DNA of 64,000 nt, taken from NCBI GenBank assembly GCA_030560485.1, contig JAKTTS010000020.1, forward strand, positions 1 through 64,000. The letters are read 5' to 3'. The translations under genes were made by a program, and so were the position numbers. The notes under the pieces are model-generated. The model ran no database searches and had not been told where the DNA came from. It worked only from the letters and a program-made list of their open reading frames with translations. Positions 11,187 through 21,909 of the stretch are shown here, piece after piece. The stretch's first letter is position 1, and every line of letters starts with the position of its first letter. Source of the stretch: Ascoidea tarda (nom. inval.). Taxonomy: Eukaryota > Ascomycota > Saccharomycetes > Ascoideales > Ascoideaceae.

Positions 11187-13635
11187 TTTTAATCATAGTC
11201 GTAATTCTTCCAATTCGTCCTTTTCTGACGCTTTTGACAATCCCATCTTCCTGGATTGCTCAAATTCGATCAGCTCTTCAAATTCCTCATTTAATGGGTT
11301 CATTTCTCGTCCTTTTAGTAACCATTCCTTGTCTTCTCTAACATCCTCTATACACGATCACACCTCAATTGATGGAAAAAGAAGTAACACAACAAAAATA
11401 TTACATCTACTAAGTTACAATAAACTAGAATTTGAACTCTTCATAATCATTCTACTATTCTTAAAAGATTACTATAAAAATCTTTCTAAATTACCTTTTA
11501 ATCAATTATTTTCAATTCTTTGGCAAAATTTCTTCAATTTTGATCTACATTTTTCAAATAAAATTTTTTCAAACTCATTCAATTACAAAAATCATTCTTT
11601 ATCATTTGATTTATATTTACAATTCTTAAATAAATACAACATTCTAATTCCAATCAAAAGAGCTAGATCTTTATTTGATAAATATGATATTCACCATAAA
11701 AAGAAATTATCCTACAACCAACTAAAGGAACTATTCTCTTTTCTAAAAAATTTCAGACTAGAAATATCTTCAATTTTCAACAACATATCTTCTTCCAATA
11801 TTTCTAATCAAAACCATAAAAATAAACTATTCTTTAATGATTTTAAAGACTTTATAATTAATACCCAAAAGGAAACTCATCTCAACAAAAAAGACCTAAA
11901 AAATACTTTTTTAATTTACTCAAATTCAAAAAATTATCTAAATTTAAATGATTTTCAAAATTATTTGATCGAATCAAATATTTTTCATGACTTGAAAGAA
12001 ACAAGCGACTTCACAAGGCCTTTAAATGAATACTACATCTCTTCCTCTCATAATACTTACCTTTTAGGTAAACAAGTTAAAGGTTTTTCCTCCATTGAAG
12101 GCTATATTCATGCATTGAAAAAGGGGTGCAAATGCATTGAAATTGATATTTGGGATGGTTTAAATGGACCAGTTGTTAGTCATGGTTTAACTTTTACTTC
12201 TCCATGTATGTTAAAGGATGTATTACTTACAATAAAGAAATATGCTTTTGAAAATTCTTCTTTGCCTTTAATGCTATCCATTGAAATTCACTGCAAGAAA
12301 ACTTTTCAAGTTACTGTGAAAAATACCTTTATCGATATCTTAGGCGGTATGTTGATTATCCAATCTAGTGAAGATGAACTTAATCAAACAAAATTACCCA
12401 GCCCTTTGGATTTGCAAAACAAAGTCATAATGAAAATTAAAAGATCAAATCGCTTTAATAAATCAGAAGTCGATTTAACTAATATCATTCCAAAAGTTTC
12501 ATCTTATTCTTCATTAAATTCCTTCTCTTCTTCTGGTGAAAATGGCTCTATTTATCACTCAAATGATTCAAACAATCTTAAATCAAAATTGATTTCAAAA
12601 AAAAAAGGAAAAAGTAAAACTGGTAATGATAAATTTAAAATTATTCCACAGTTATGTGCTATAAGTTACGTGTATGGTCTAAAATTTAAAAGTTTTTCAT
12701 TACCAGAATCAAAAAATAAATTTCATTGTTTTTCGTTCAGTGAGAAAACAATAAATTCAATGTTAAAGGATTTTGATAAAAGAGTTTTATTGGATAAGCA
12801 CAATAGAAGATATCTTAACAGGATTTATCCATCAGGTTTAAGAGTCAACTCAAGCAATTTTAACCCAATAGATTACTGGAAGTTTGGTTGTCAGTTTGTT
12901 GCAACAAACTGGCAAACTAAGGACTTGGGTCAACAATTAAATGAATCAATGTTTAATAATAATAACTGTTCCGGTTATGTATTGAAACCTGAATTTCTTC
13001 GCTCCATTAAAAGAAAAGAAGGAAATTTTAGAGAGCAAAACGATGATGATGATGATTTTTTCAATGCACAAAACTATAGAAAAGATGCCAAAATTATTAT
13101 TGATGTCATTTCAGGTTTAAGTTTAAAAATCGAAAATAATGATATTATCAATTTAGAGAACAATATTAATTCATATGTTGAAGTTGAAATTTTCGGACAA
13201 GATAATGATTCTATAAATTGGGGAGGAAAGTCATTTTCAAGTGACAGTGATGACTCGACAGACAGCAGTGATTGCGACAGTTACAGCGATAGAAGCTATA
13301 CTTCTGATTCGCCAGCTTCGAATCAGTATCAAAAGACTATAAACAACTACAATAATAAACTTAAGTTCAAAAGCTGTATTGTTTCATCCAATGGATTCAA
13401 TCCAGTTTGGAACAATAGATTTGAAATAAATCTAAAAAATTGTTTCAAAGAATTCTTATTTATCAGGTTAACAGTCAAAAATAGAGATGAAAAAAATCAT
13501 TCAACTGATATCATTGGAAGATTTGTTGCAAGATTAATTTATTTAAAAGAAGGATATAGACATTTACCAATTTATGACAGCAATGGTGATGAAATATTTG
13601 GGTCTAAATTATTTGTAAAGTTAAATTATATTTAA
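9991..13635 (+). CDS. PLC1: Phosphoinositide-specific phospholipase C
   Basis: This enzyme hydrolyses PIP2 to diacylglycerol and inositol trisphosphate at the plasma membrane and nucleus; the inositol phosphates feed signalling and chromatin control. The 1,214-residue protein has an Asn/Ser/His-rich N-terminus, a poly-Asn tract coded by an (AAT)n run at about 379-400, an EF-hand-like pair from about 555 (SLFDKYD), a PLC-X box (about 670-815) and a PLC-Y box (about 883-1005). A C2-type domain (about 1032-1213) follows, with an acidic Ser/Asp insert. Both catalytic histidines are present: His687 in SSSHNTYL and His731 in VVSHGLTFTS. It is longer than S. cerevisiae Plc1 (869 residues), mainly through the N-terminal extension and inserts. 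Three CTG codons (residues 120, 158 and 421) lie outside the catalytic boxes. Confidence 0.95.
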
Positions 13636-15736
13636 TTTGAAAATGACAATTTCAAAAGTAAATTGAATTTTAGTTTTGTCTAATTATTGTTTTACTTTTT
13701 TTTTGGTTATTGTTTTTATCAAGTTCATCTTTATGTCATTTTTTTTTTATTATTATTATTTTTGCTTTATTTTGCTTTATTTTTTCATTTTTCATTTAAA
13801 TTCAGTTCTTAACTTTCTGTTTATATTTCAAGATTTTTTTATGCTTTGTTTTTTTTTTTCATTTTTTATAAAAAAATTTGTTGGTTATTCATTTAAATTT
13901 GGGGTAGTTGCAAAAACAAATCAGATAGAGTTTTTTTCTCTTTTTTCTTTGAGCAAAATTCAAAAAGAAAAAGTTGAATAATTTATTCAAATAAAAAAGA
14001 ATATAGAAAACATGAAAAAAAAATAAAACAAAATAAAAACAGAAAAAAAAGACGTTTACTCACAAGTCACAAAGAAAATGGAGAAAAAATGCATTTAGTT
14101 TTGTTTTCTGTTATACTTTTTGATTAAATGCTTTCTGGGGGTTACGGTTAAAAAAATTTATAAAATTCATTACATTCATATACACACATACATACATTAC
14201 ATACTCATAGTAATTATCTAATTGTTAATTAAATAATTTTATATTTAAGTAAACTTCTACTTTAAAACAGATCTTTTTCAGGAGTAATCAGGCTCTTCTT
14301 CTCTAAATCTCCAATCTTTTTGTGTTTCTTTTAGGGTCCTCAACTTAAACCTCAATATCGATATATTCGCTTGGTGAAACATCAAAAAAATTGCCTAATT
14401 TAGCAAACCTGCGCAAATCAACCAATCACAACTTCCCAACAGCCAACCCATATTTATTTCCTCCTGTGGGCTCTGCATTTTCTGTGCTCAGTTCTTGTTT
14501 GGCGTTTCCTTCGTTTCGCTGAGTTAATCATCGCCGACGCTTGGAGCTTCCAAACAATCGTTCTCTTTCTCTTTCTCCTTCTTTTTTTCTTTTGCACAAC
14601 AGCCCCTTTTCTGTTTCATCTATGGTTTCTGAAAATGAATTTCTGCATACTTTTACAATTTCTATGACTGAATAACTAGAAGTGCACCAAAAAAGAAAGA
14701 AATTTCAAATCAGACTAGCATTCGAACAAAAAATTCAAAAAAATTCAGAAAAATTAGTCTAATCATATGTTTTTTTTAGAAATCAGTTTTCAGTTACAAA
14801 AATCTGGTTGGTGGTCTCTTTTTCTTTCTTTTTCACAATTTTAACCAGAAAATTGTTGGACTAGCAGCTATTCGTAAAAGTGAATCCTCAGGTCATTCAA
14901 AAAGCAAAAACATAAGTGAATTTTGATGATACAAAAAAACATCACTGATAAACCAGCTTATATTAACTTTTTATTACACTTGCACATTATTGTATCACAT
15001 AAAGTTTTTCTATTAACTGATAACAAACTGTTGCGATGATAAAACTAATAAATCCGAAATCTAAAACCAGATTGTTCCTTTATGTCCAGGTCAATTTTGA
15101 AATGTTAACACCAGCGGCATAGCAATTCTCGATAGTACTTCAGCACTGCTGCAAACACTTTGAAAAATTTCATTTGATGTATAATGGCTATGGCAGATCC
15201 GGTGGAAAAACTGTCAGTGCAATTGTAATCACAATGTCCTCAATTTGATTTTGAGTACCACAGCAATTAATTTAATAAGCCAAAACGGATTCACAAACAC
15301 AGAGCGCGTTAGAATGCAGATGTATGCAGCTAGAAATGAATACCGTCAAAGTGGTAGATTGATTTTAGTTTAGAGACCAAGAAAGTGCACAATTTCTGGT
15401 TGGGTTTTTAACCTGCAAACAAAAATCAGATTATCCCTTACTAAATTAAGTCTGTTTTCAGATGCACGTGCAGGACATTAATATTTTTTGAGCTTGACTG
15501 TGATTGGACGTCAGAATGTATTAAGGTGGTGATAACCAAGAAAGTAGCTAAATAAATAATGAAAATAACATAAATTACAAAGATATATATGGAAAAAGAT
15601 GCTGCTGAAAGAAAGAAAACAAATTCACAAGTGAATGAATTAATTATACATGTTAATATTAGTTATTACGACACAAAATTAAATACCAATAATATAAGCA
15701 CAAAAAGCATTGAAAATAGAGTATATCACTAATAAA
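13636..15736. other. Convergent intergenic region (PLC1/LEU1) with internal promoter-like island
   Basis: PLC1 and LEU1 both end here, so no promoter is needed for either. Even so, 14330-14560 is GC-richer and carries CCAATCA (about 14422), a TATTTAT stretch and a CT-rich run, resembling a plus-strand promoter. No ORF with protein-like composition follows. A second GC-richer patch with CACGTG lies at 15465-15470. A non-coding transcript is possible but I could not match a known RNA. The rest is AT-rich with T-runs after PLC1, probably its 3' end signals. Confidence 0.5.
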
Positions 15737-18109
15737 TTACCATTCTTGAGCAGTAACTCCATACAAGCTCTTTTTGGTTCCTTTAATTGGCTTTACTAAT
15801 TTAGATCCACCTTCCAAGAACGAATAAATATCCCTTCTGACTTCTTCATATCGTGTAATGTATTTTTCTTTCTGCAAAGTCAAGCCAATTTCATCCAAAC
15901 CATTAATCAAACAATGTTTACTAAATGCATCGATATCAAAATGCTCAACTATTATATTACCATTTTCGTCTGATATATTTTGATTTGGCAAATCAACAAC
16001 TAATTTATTTTGAGTATCTTGAATCACTGGAATGATTTTATTTTGAATTATTTCTGGAGATATTCTAATTGGCAATAATCCGTTCTTCAAGGAGTTGTTA
16101 TAAAATATATCACCAAAAGATGGTGCAATATAACATTTAATACCAAAATCTTTTAAGGCCCATGGTGCATGTTCTCTAGATGAACCACACCCAAAATTAT
16201 CACCGTTAACCACTAAAATTTCAGATCTATCATAGTATGGTTGATTAAGAATGAAATCTGTTGAAACATCATTTCCATTGGCATCCTTTACAAATCTCAA
16301 TTCATAAAACAAACCATTTTTAAGACCAGTTCTTTTAATTGTTTTCAAAAATTGCTTTGGTATAATACAATCAGTATCCACATTTGCTTTATTTAAGATA
16401 GCGGATACACCTTTTAAAACTGTGAATTTTTCTAAACCAGCTGGTTTCTTTTTAGCTTTAGAAATACCATTACCATTACCATTAATTTTTTTAACGCCAT
16501 TTCTAACTTCATCAATTATGTTGTTTTTTTCGTTTTGTTCCTTAAGTTCTTTACTATTGATATCTTCTTCCAATGGTTGTTTTTCTTCATCTTGAACTCT
16601 TTTATACAACTCATAATCTTCATCATCATAGTTATCGGCTTCAACCGAAATTCTTGGGGAGCCTGGATCTTTATACTCCCATTTTCTAATATCGACAAAT
16701 TTACCGGCAATTCCTGCGGCAGCAGCCATTGCTGGAGACATTAAATGGGTTCTTGAAAGAGCTCCTTGTCTACCTTCAAAATTGCGATTAGAAGTAGAAG
16801 CACATCTTTCTTCGGGATCAAGAATATCTGGGTTCATACCAAGACACATTGAACAACCAGCTTCTCTCCAAGTGAAGCCTGCTTTTTCAAAAATTTTATC
16901 TAGACCTTCTTTTTCAGCTTGTTTTTTGATTAAACCAGAACCTGGAACCACCAAGGCTAGTTTAACATTTGGAGCAATTTTATAGCCATTAACAACTTTA
17001 GCGGCATTTCTTAAATCTTCGAGTCTAGCATTTGTACAGGATCCAATAAAGACTTTGTCAATCGAAATATCAACAAAAGGCACATTGGATTTCAAACCCA
17101 TATATTTTAAAGCTCTAATCATACCCGATTTTTGAATTGGATCGGTGGCATTTGCTGGATCAGGAACAGATGCAGTTATTGGTAAAGCATCTTGTGGAGA
17201 AGTACCCCAAGTTATAGTTGGAATAACGTCTTTAGCTTCGATGACAATTTCATGATCAAAATAAGCATCAGGGTCTGATTTTAAAGTTTTCCAGTACTTT
17301 ATGGCCTTTTTCCATTGTTCACCCTTTGGTGCTAAGGGTCTTCCTTTGATATAATCAAAAGTGATTTGATCAGGCTGAATCATGCCAGCTCTTGCACCAG
17401 CTTCAATTGCCATGTTACACATTGACATTCTAGCTTCCATTGATAGTTTATATATGGCTTCACCAGCAAATTCAATAACACAACCAGTACCACCAGCAGT
17501 ACCAATCACATGAATTATATGTAAAATCAAATCCTTTGAAGTGATTTCTGGACTCAAGACACCATTGACTAAGATTCTCATGTTTTTGGATTTCTTTTGG
17601 ATAATGGTTTGAGTAGCCAAAACATGCTCGACTTCAGAAGTTCCAATACCAAAGGCTAAAGAGCCAAAAGCACCATGAGTAGAAGTATGAGAATCACCAC
17701 AGACGACAGTGGTGCCCGGCAAAGTGAAACCCTGCTCTGGACCAACAATATGGACAATACCTTGTCTGGCATCGGTCATACCAAAGTAAGTTAAATCAAA
17801 TTTTTTAACATTTTTCTCTAAAGTTTGCACTTGGAGTTTTGAATCCTTTTGGTCGATAAATGAGTCAATCGACTTGAACGATTTTCTCGAAACTGTAGGA
17901 ATATTGTGGTCAACCGTCACTAATGTACAGTCTGGTCTTCTGACTTTTCTATCGGCATTTTCCAACCCTTCAAAGGCCTGTGGAGAAGTGACTTCGTGGA
18001 CTAAATGTCTATCTATATATAAGAGATATGAGCCAGATTCGTCCTTATGGACGATATGAGCATTGAAAACTTTGTCATATAAAGTTGTAGGAGCCGTTGA
18101 AGTTGTCAT
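15737..18109 (-). CDS. LEU1: 3-isopropylmalate dehydratase (isopropylmalate isomerase)
   Basis: It converts 2-isopropylmalate to 3-isopropylmalate, the second step of leucine synthesis, in the cytosol. The 790-residue protein is a fungal fusion: an aconitase-like large domain (about 1-470), a low-complexity linker (about 490-560, acidic then Asn/Gly-rich), and the swivel (small subunit) domain (about 565-700). The three 4Fe-4S ligands are visible: Cys358 in GSCTNAR, and Cys419 and Cys422 in [11 protein letters not shown]. The swivel loop [14 protein letters not shown] is intact. The ATG start fits the family start ([12 protein letters not shown]). I found no CTG codon in it. It is transcribed in the same direction as CUL3, whose 3' end lies about 600 bases upstream. 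Confidence 0.97.
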   Translation of the reverse strand: MTTSTAPTTLYDKVFNAHIVHKDESGSYLLYIDRHLVHEVTSPQAFEGLENADRKVRRPDCTLVTVDHNIPTVSRKSFKSIDSFIDQKDSKLQVQTLEKNVKKFDLTYFGMTDARQGIVHIVGPEQGFTLPGTTVVCGDSHTSTHGAFGSLAFGIGTSEVEHVLATQTIIQKKSKNMRILVNGVLSPEITSKDLILHIIHVIGTAGGTGCVIEFAGEAIYKLSMEARMSMCNMAIEAGARAGMIQPDQITFDYIKGRPLAPKGEQWKKAIKYWKTLKSDPDAYFDHEIVIEAKDVIPTITWGTSPQDALPITASVPDPANATDPIQKSGMIRALKYMGLKSNVPFVDISIDKVFIGSCTNARLEDLRNAAKVVNGYKIAPNVKLALVVPGSGLIKKQAEKEGLDKIFEKAGFTWREAGCSMCLGMNPDILDPEERCASTSNRNFEGRQGALSRTHLMSPAMAAAAGIAGKFVDIRKWEYKDPGSPRISVEADNYDDEDYELYKRVQDEEKQPLEEDINSKELKEQNEKNNIIDEVRNGVKKINGNGNGISKAKKKPAGLEKFTVLKGVSAILNKANVDTDCIIPKQFLKTIKRTGLKNGLFYELRFVKDANGNDVSTDFILNQPYYDRSEILVVNGDNFGCGSSREHAPWALKDFGIKCYIAPSFGDIFYNNSLKNGLLPIRISPEIIQNKIIPVIQDTQNKLVVDLPNQNISDENGNIIVEHFDIDAFSKHCLINGLDEIGLTLQKEKYITRYEEVRRDIYSFLEGGSKLVKPIKGTKKSLYGVTAQEW

Positions 18110-18705
18110 TATCTATTATGAAAAAAAACAAAAAACAGCTGAGTATTATTGAAATTAGTGGGACTGTAAGATTTGTGTAAGGTGGATTTAGTGACAAAAA
18201 TAAAAAAATAGCGAAATATTCGATTTTTTCTTTAATAATTTGAAGAAATGTTGAAAGAGAAAGAAGAAAAGAATTGGGGAAATATGGTTCAATATATAAT
18301 AGGGAAGATGAGTAATTGTTTTTTAGTTGCTTACAGCAATAACTGAATAATAAGTTAATCATGAAAAAGGCAAAAGCTTTTTCCAATTTTTTTTTTCCTG
18401 CACCGGCGCCAGATTTGGCCACACCGGTCGGCCCTAAACCGGAGCTGTCAAAACTCAGAAATCGGCCAATCACAGGTTAGAGATTTGTCAGTGGAGAGCC
18501 CGGATAGAGTCATTTGGCAGTTGGTGGTCTGAGACAAAGAAATCCGTTTTTCACGTTGGGCTCCGTCGGCATGGTAGGAAAAAAACGACGGATCTGTGGG
18601 GATGGTACGTGCAGCGGGACGCGCTCGGTGTGCGTTGTGTTTGAAAGGCCCCCCGTCCTGGGTCAAAAACCGCACAAGCAGCAGAAGCAGCACAATACAA
18701 CACGT
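18110..18705 (-). promoter_or_regulatory. LEU1 promoter with GC-rich island and CCGG half-sites
   Basis: The 280 bases next to the LEU1 start are AT-rich. From about 18395 to 18705 the DNA is GC-rich and holds a CCAATCA box (18466-18472) and three CCGG half-sites at 18403, 18424 and 18439. Leu3, the regulator of leucine genes, binds CCGGNNCCGG. None of these is a perfect full site, so Leu3 control is inferred from gene identity and half-sites only. Confidence 0.5.
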
Positions 18706-21531
18706 TCAGGCTACGTACTCGTATAGATTGATGTTTTGCTCATCTCTCTTCAAGTAGTCTTTTTCCAAAAGACTCTCGATTCTCTGTTTGATCGACTGGG
18801 GCGAGGGCTTGAATCTGCCAATCAAGAGCTTGATTAGCTCGCTCATCAACTCGTTATGCTCAAGTCTCTTTCTTGCTTTCATTATTCTGACAATGGCAGC
18901 ATCGATTTCATATTTCCTGTCGAGCAACACATCCTTCATGATCTTTTGATCCTCCCTCTTTTTGTCCTCGATCTCAACATCCATCTCTACACTCCTGTTC
19001 TTTCCACCTGCTTGATCTTCCGTCTTGTTTGCAGCTTGGTTGGCCTTAGCATTAGTCGCTGCACTTGATATCATGGAGATGGTTAGAACTTTCACTTTAA
19101 AGGTGGGTGCCTCAAAATTCTCATTAAATGAAAAGAGATCGGTTTCATTTATACCCTTTGACATTGGTTCCTTTTTCAATAGCCTTGTTCTTGGTGCCAC
19201 GCTTATGCTCTGCAAATGCCTGATCAAATCGTTTCTTGGTATCATTGTCTTTTCTTCGATTTCCTTCATCGTAAACTTCAAGTTTCTTTGATCTAAATCT
19301 GACCATAACAATAAGATTAACCCACCATAAATAGGAATAATGATCTCATGTCTTTTCTTGTTAAATTGAATTCGAATATCCATTGTGCCAAAATTAGACG
19401 TAAAATTTAAAAATCTGCCAGAATATTTCTTATAATAAAATTCATTATACTCCTCTTGTTTAGACTTGAGAAACTCAGGATATATGATTTTGCTATCAAT
19501 TTCTCTACTATTGGTTTGGGGCCAAAATGTTGAAGTTAATATATTAACCTCCAACTCCAAGCTATCCTTGCCTATATTACTATTAAATTCATCATTTAAT
19601 TCTTTACTTTTTTTTATATCTCTAAACATTCCTTCTAGCTTACTAGTAAACGATGTCCCAGTTTCTTCCTTAATTTTGATTATCGCAAAGATTTCGATAT
19701 TATTATCAATATTTCCAACCACAGAATTAAAACTATTTCTACTTGTTAATAATCGTTTACCCAAGTAATTTTTATAATATTTTTCGAATAAGTCCTTATC
19801 ATTGATAAATTTTAATAATATAACTGACCCTTCAATCCATGTTTTAATATCATCATTTATTGAGCCTAGTTTATTATTATTGGGACTGTTAATAGTGCTA
19901 ATAGCAGTATTACCATTAGTAATGGCACTATTATTGATACCATTACTAATGTTATTACTAACTTTACTAGAAATCGAGGTTGATTGTTTCAAAGATTTTT
20001 TAATATAATCATCCATGTAAATCGCTAAGCATTCGGAAACTTTTGGATTTAAATTAATAAATTCAGAAAATGCATTTTCAATTGTAGCAGAAAAATTGTT
20101 ATTGTTTTCAAAACAGGTTTTTAATGAAGTTGTTAATTTTTCACGGAATTTTAATATCAATTTAATCCATTCATTGGCAAACAAAGTTTGGGTTTCTTTT
20201 AATGTTTTTTTTTTAAAATTTAATCTATTTGATTTATTGTTATTATCACTGTTGTTGTTTTTATTATCACCATTATTATTATTATTATTATTATTAATAT
20301 TATTAATATTTTGAATGAAAAGTTTGACTTTAACTTCTAATTTTTGCCCATTTAAAAAAATATAATTTCTTAATTTTTCTCTCAATAATTTGAATTCGCT
20401 ATCAATTCTTTTGGCCAATTTATAAGTTAATTTCAACTTTTTAAAATCCAAATTATATAACCAATAATTTAATGAATTTCCCTCGAAATCCAATATTTGA
20501 TTGAAATTATTATTAATTAATATATTGTCCATTAATTGGACTAATTTAGGATAAGTTTCATCTGGAACAATTAATAAAAATCTATTTTCTTCTTCATTTA
20601 TCAATGAAGAGGTAGATTCTATATAAATTGAACCATCATGAAATGATAGTAATTTTTTAGCAAAAACTTTATAATAATCCGATGATTTTTTCAAGAAAAA
20701 TGGCTCAAAATATCTCAAATAATAATTCACCGCAGTGTTTGAACTTTCCTTTGCCTTTAACCTATTATTTCTTAATTTATTTCTAGTTAGGTAGTCTTCT
20801 TGTAATGATTCAAACATTTTCATTGCCGATTTAATTAGGTTGTTCTCACTATTGGTCGTTAAATTTTTTCGAGTTAAATAAAATTGATCAATAACTATTT
20901 GATTCAAAATTTCACCAATTTTATTATTGTTGTATGTGATGACAAAGTCATTGAATAATGAAATCCCAAAATCATAGACTGATGGCAATAAATTTTCCTT
21001 TGCATAAACTCGATCAAGATACATGAGAACATCAGAGATCATTTTCATTGAAAAGATGTGATCTTCCCAAATTGTCACAATTTTTTCAAGAAATCTAATA
21101 TTTCTATCAATGTTTTCTTTAAGCACAATTGGTTCATCAGTAGAAATATTGGTAAGCGTATCATTAGGATCATTGCTATCATCAAGATCAGCTTCCGTAT
21201 CGATATCGTCGCCCCCGGTCTTTATAGAGGACTCAGACGAGGGATATATAACAATGGGCTGGTAATCAAAGCTCTTGACAATGTCCTTATGAACATTAAG
21301 CAAGTAATTCTTGATTTGGTTCTTGACATTATTGTACAATTTTTCACCATGCTTTCTCAACACCATGTTGTAAGCCGTGGTGTAAAGCTCTCCAAAAGAC
21401 AAATTTGAGGCATTCTTGTTCTGGATTTCGGTGATTGCTATGGACAAGTCATTCCAAGAGTCTGAGAGATTGGCCTGGTTCAAGGAAGATATCCTTGGAG
21501 GCCTTATTTTGGCTCTTCTGGAGGGAATCAT
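18706..21531 (-). CDS. CUL3: Cullin-3 type ubiquitin ligase scaffold
   Basis: It scaffolds a cullin-RING ubiquitin ligase, binding a substrate adaptor at its N-terminus and the RING protein near its C-terminus. I take the ATG at 21531 (MIPSRRAKIRPPRI), giving 941 residues; the frame stays open upstream but only from a GTG. The N-terminus resembles metazoan CUL3 (AITEIQNKNASNLSFGELYTTAY), which favours the CUL3 class over CDC53. The C-terminus has the winged-helix and neddylation region, with acceptor Lys885 in IVRIMKARKR, and ends in the usual YEYVA. Cullins are normally about 750-780 residues; the excess comes mostly from Asn-rich inserts in the middle. Its start is 378 bases from the divergent ENG1 start. 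Confidence 0.9.
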   Translation of the reverse strand: MIPSRRAKIRPPRISSLNQANLSDSWNDLSIAITEIQNKNASNLSFGELYTTAYNMVLRKHGEKLYNNVKNQIKNYLLNVHKDIVKSFDYQPIVIYPSSESSIKTGGDDIDTEADLDDSNDPNDTLTNISTDEPIVLKENIDRNIRFLEKIVTIWEDHIFSMKMISDVLMYLDRVYAKENLLPSVYDFGISLFNDFVITYNNNKIGEILNQIVIDQFYLTRKNLTTNSENNLIKSAMKMFESLQEDYLTRNKLRNNRLKAKESSNTAVNYYLRYFEPFFLKKSSDYYKVFAKKLLSFHDGSIYIESTSSLINEEENRFLLIVPDETYPKLVQLMDNILINNNFNQILDFEGNSLNYWLYNLDFKKLKLTYKLAKRIDSEFKLLREKLRNYIFLNGQKLEVKVKLFIQNINNINNNNNNNNGDNKNNNSDNNNKSNRLNFKKKTLKETQTLFANEWIKLILKFREKLTTSLKTCFENNNNFSATIENAFSEFINLNPKVSECLAIYMDDYIKKSLKQSTSISSKVSNNISNGINNSAITNGNTAISTINSPNNNKLGSINDDIKTWIEGSVILLKFINDKDLFEKYYKNYLGKRLLTSRNSFNSVVGNIDNNIEIFAIIKIKEETGTSFTSKLEGMFRDIKKSKELNDEFNSNIGKDSLELEVNILTSTFWPQTNSREIDSKIIYPEFLKSKQEEYNEFYYKKYSGRFLNFTSNFGTMDIRIQFNKKRHEIIIPIYGGLILLLWSDLDQRNLKFTMKEIEEKTMIPRNDLIRHLQSISVAPRTRLLKKEPMSKGINETDLFSFNENFEAPTFKVKVLTISMISSAATNAKANQAANKTEDQAGGKNRSVEMDVEIEDKKREDQKIMKDVLLDRKYEIDAAIVRIMKARKRLEHNELMSELIKLLIGRFKPSPQSIKQRIESLLEKDYLKRDEQNINLYEYVA

Positions 21532-21909
21532 CTGCTTCTTAGTCACCAGAAGAAGCAGAGGAGCGGTGGAACGCTTTTGAGGCTGCGACGGATAGAGTCC
21601 CGTGCTCACAATCCGTACCGGATGCTGTTTTGGATTGTATGCGTTGAGATGCGTTAAAATTCATTAACATGCATGGAGGCACACATCAGCAAATCTGAAG
21701 CAGTTTTGGGGTATCTGAAACCTCAAGTTGTGCTTCTTTCTTGATTTATCGTTCAGTTGGAGGCTCAGATGTATCAAAATGAGCAGCTTTATAACAGAAG
21801 ATACATTCAAATATTGTTGGAAAAAAGTCAGTTTTATAAACATTATGTTTTCGCTTTGCAATTTAAAAATTTGCTTATTTGACCTTTCTACAAACAACTA
21901 TTCAAAATT
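21532..21909. promoter_or_regulatory. Compact divergent promoter CUL3/ENG1
   Basis: Only 378 bases separate the two starts. There are short ATGC palindromes (ATGCATG near 21669) and otherwise mixed sequence. I saw no exact Ace2/Swi5 site (ACCAGC), which would be expected if ENG1 is under daughter-cell control as in S. cerevisiae. Confidence 0.45.

Noticed and set aside
14926-15040. TGATGA and CTGA elements resembling a C/D box snoRNA
   Set aside because: The order and spacing are wrong, there is no terminal stem, and I see no guide match to rRNA; such tetramers are common in this DNA.
15195-15220. TCCGGTGGAAAAACTG, slightly like the RNase P CR-I region
   Set aside because: No CR-IV or CR-V partner found nearby; probably coincidence.
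21532-21609. Upstream extension of CUL3 by 26 codons
   Set aside because: It starts only from GTG, and the ATG at 21531 fits the family start better.
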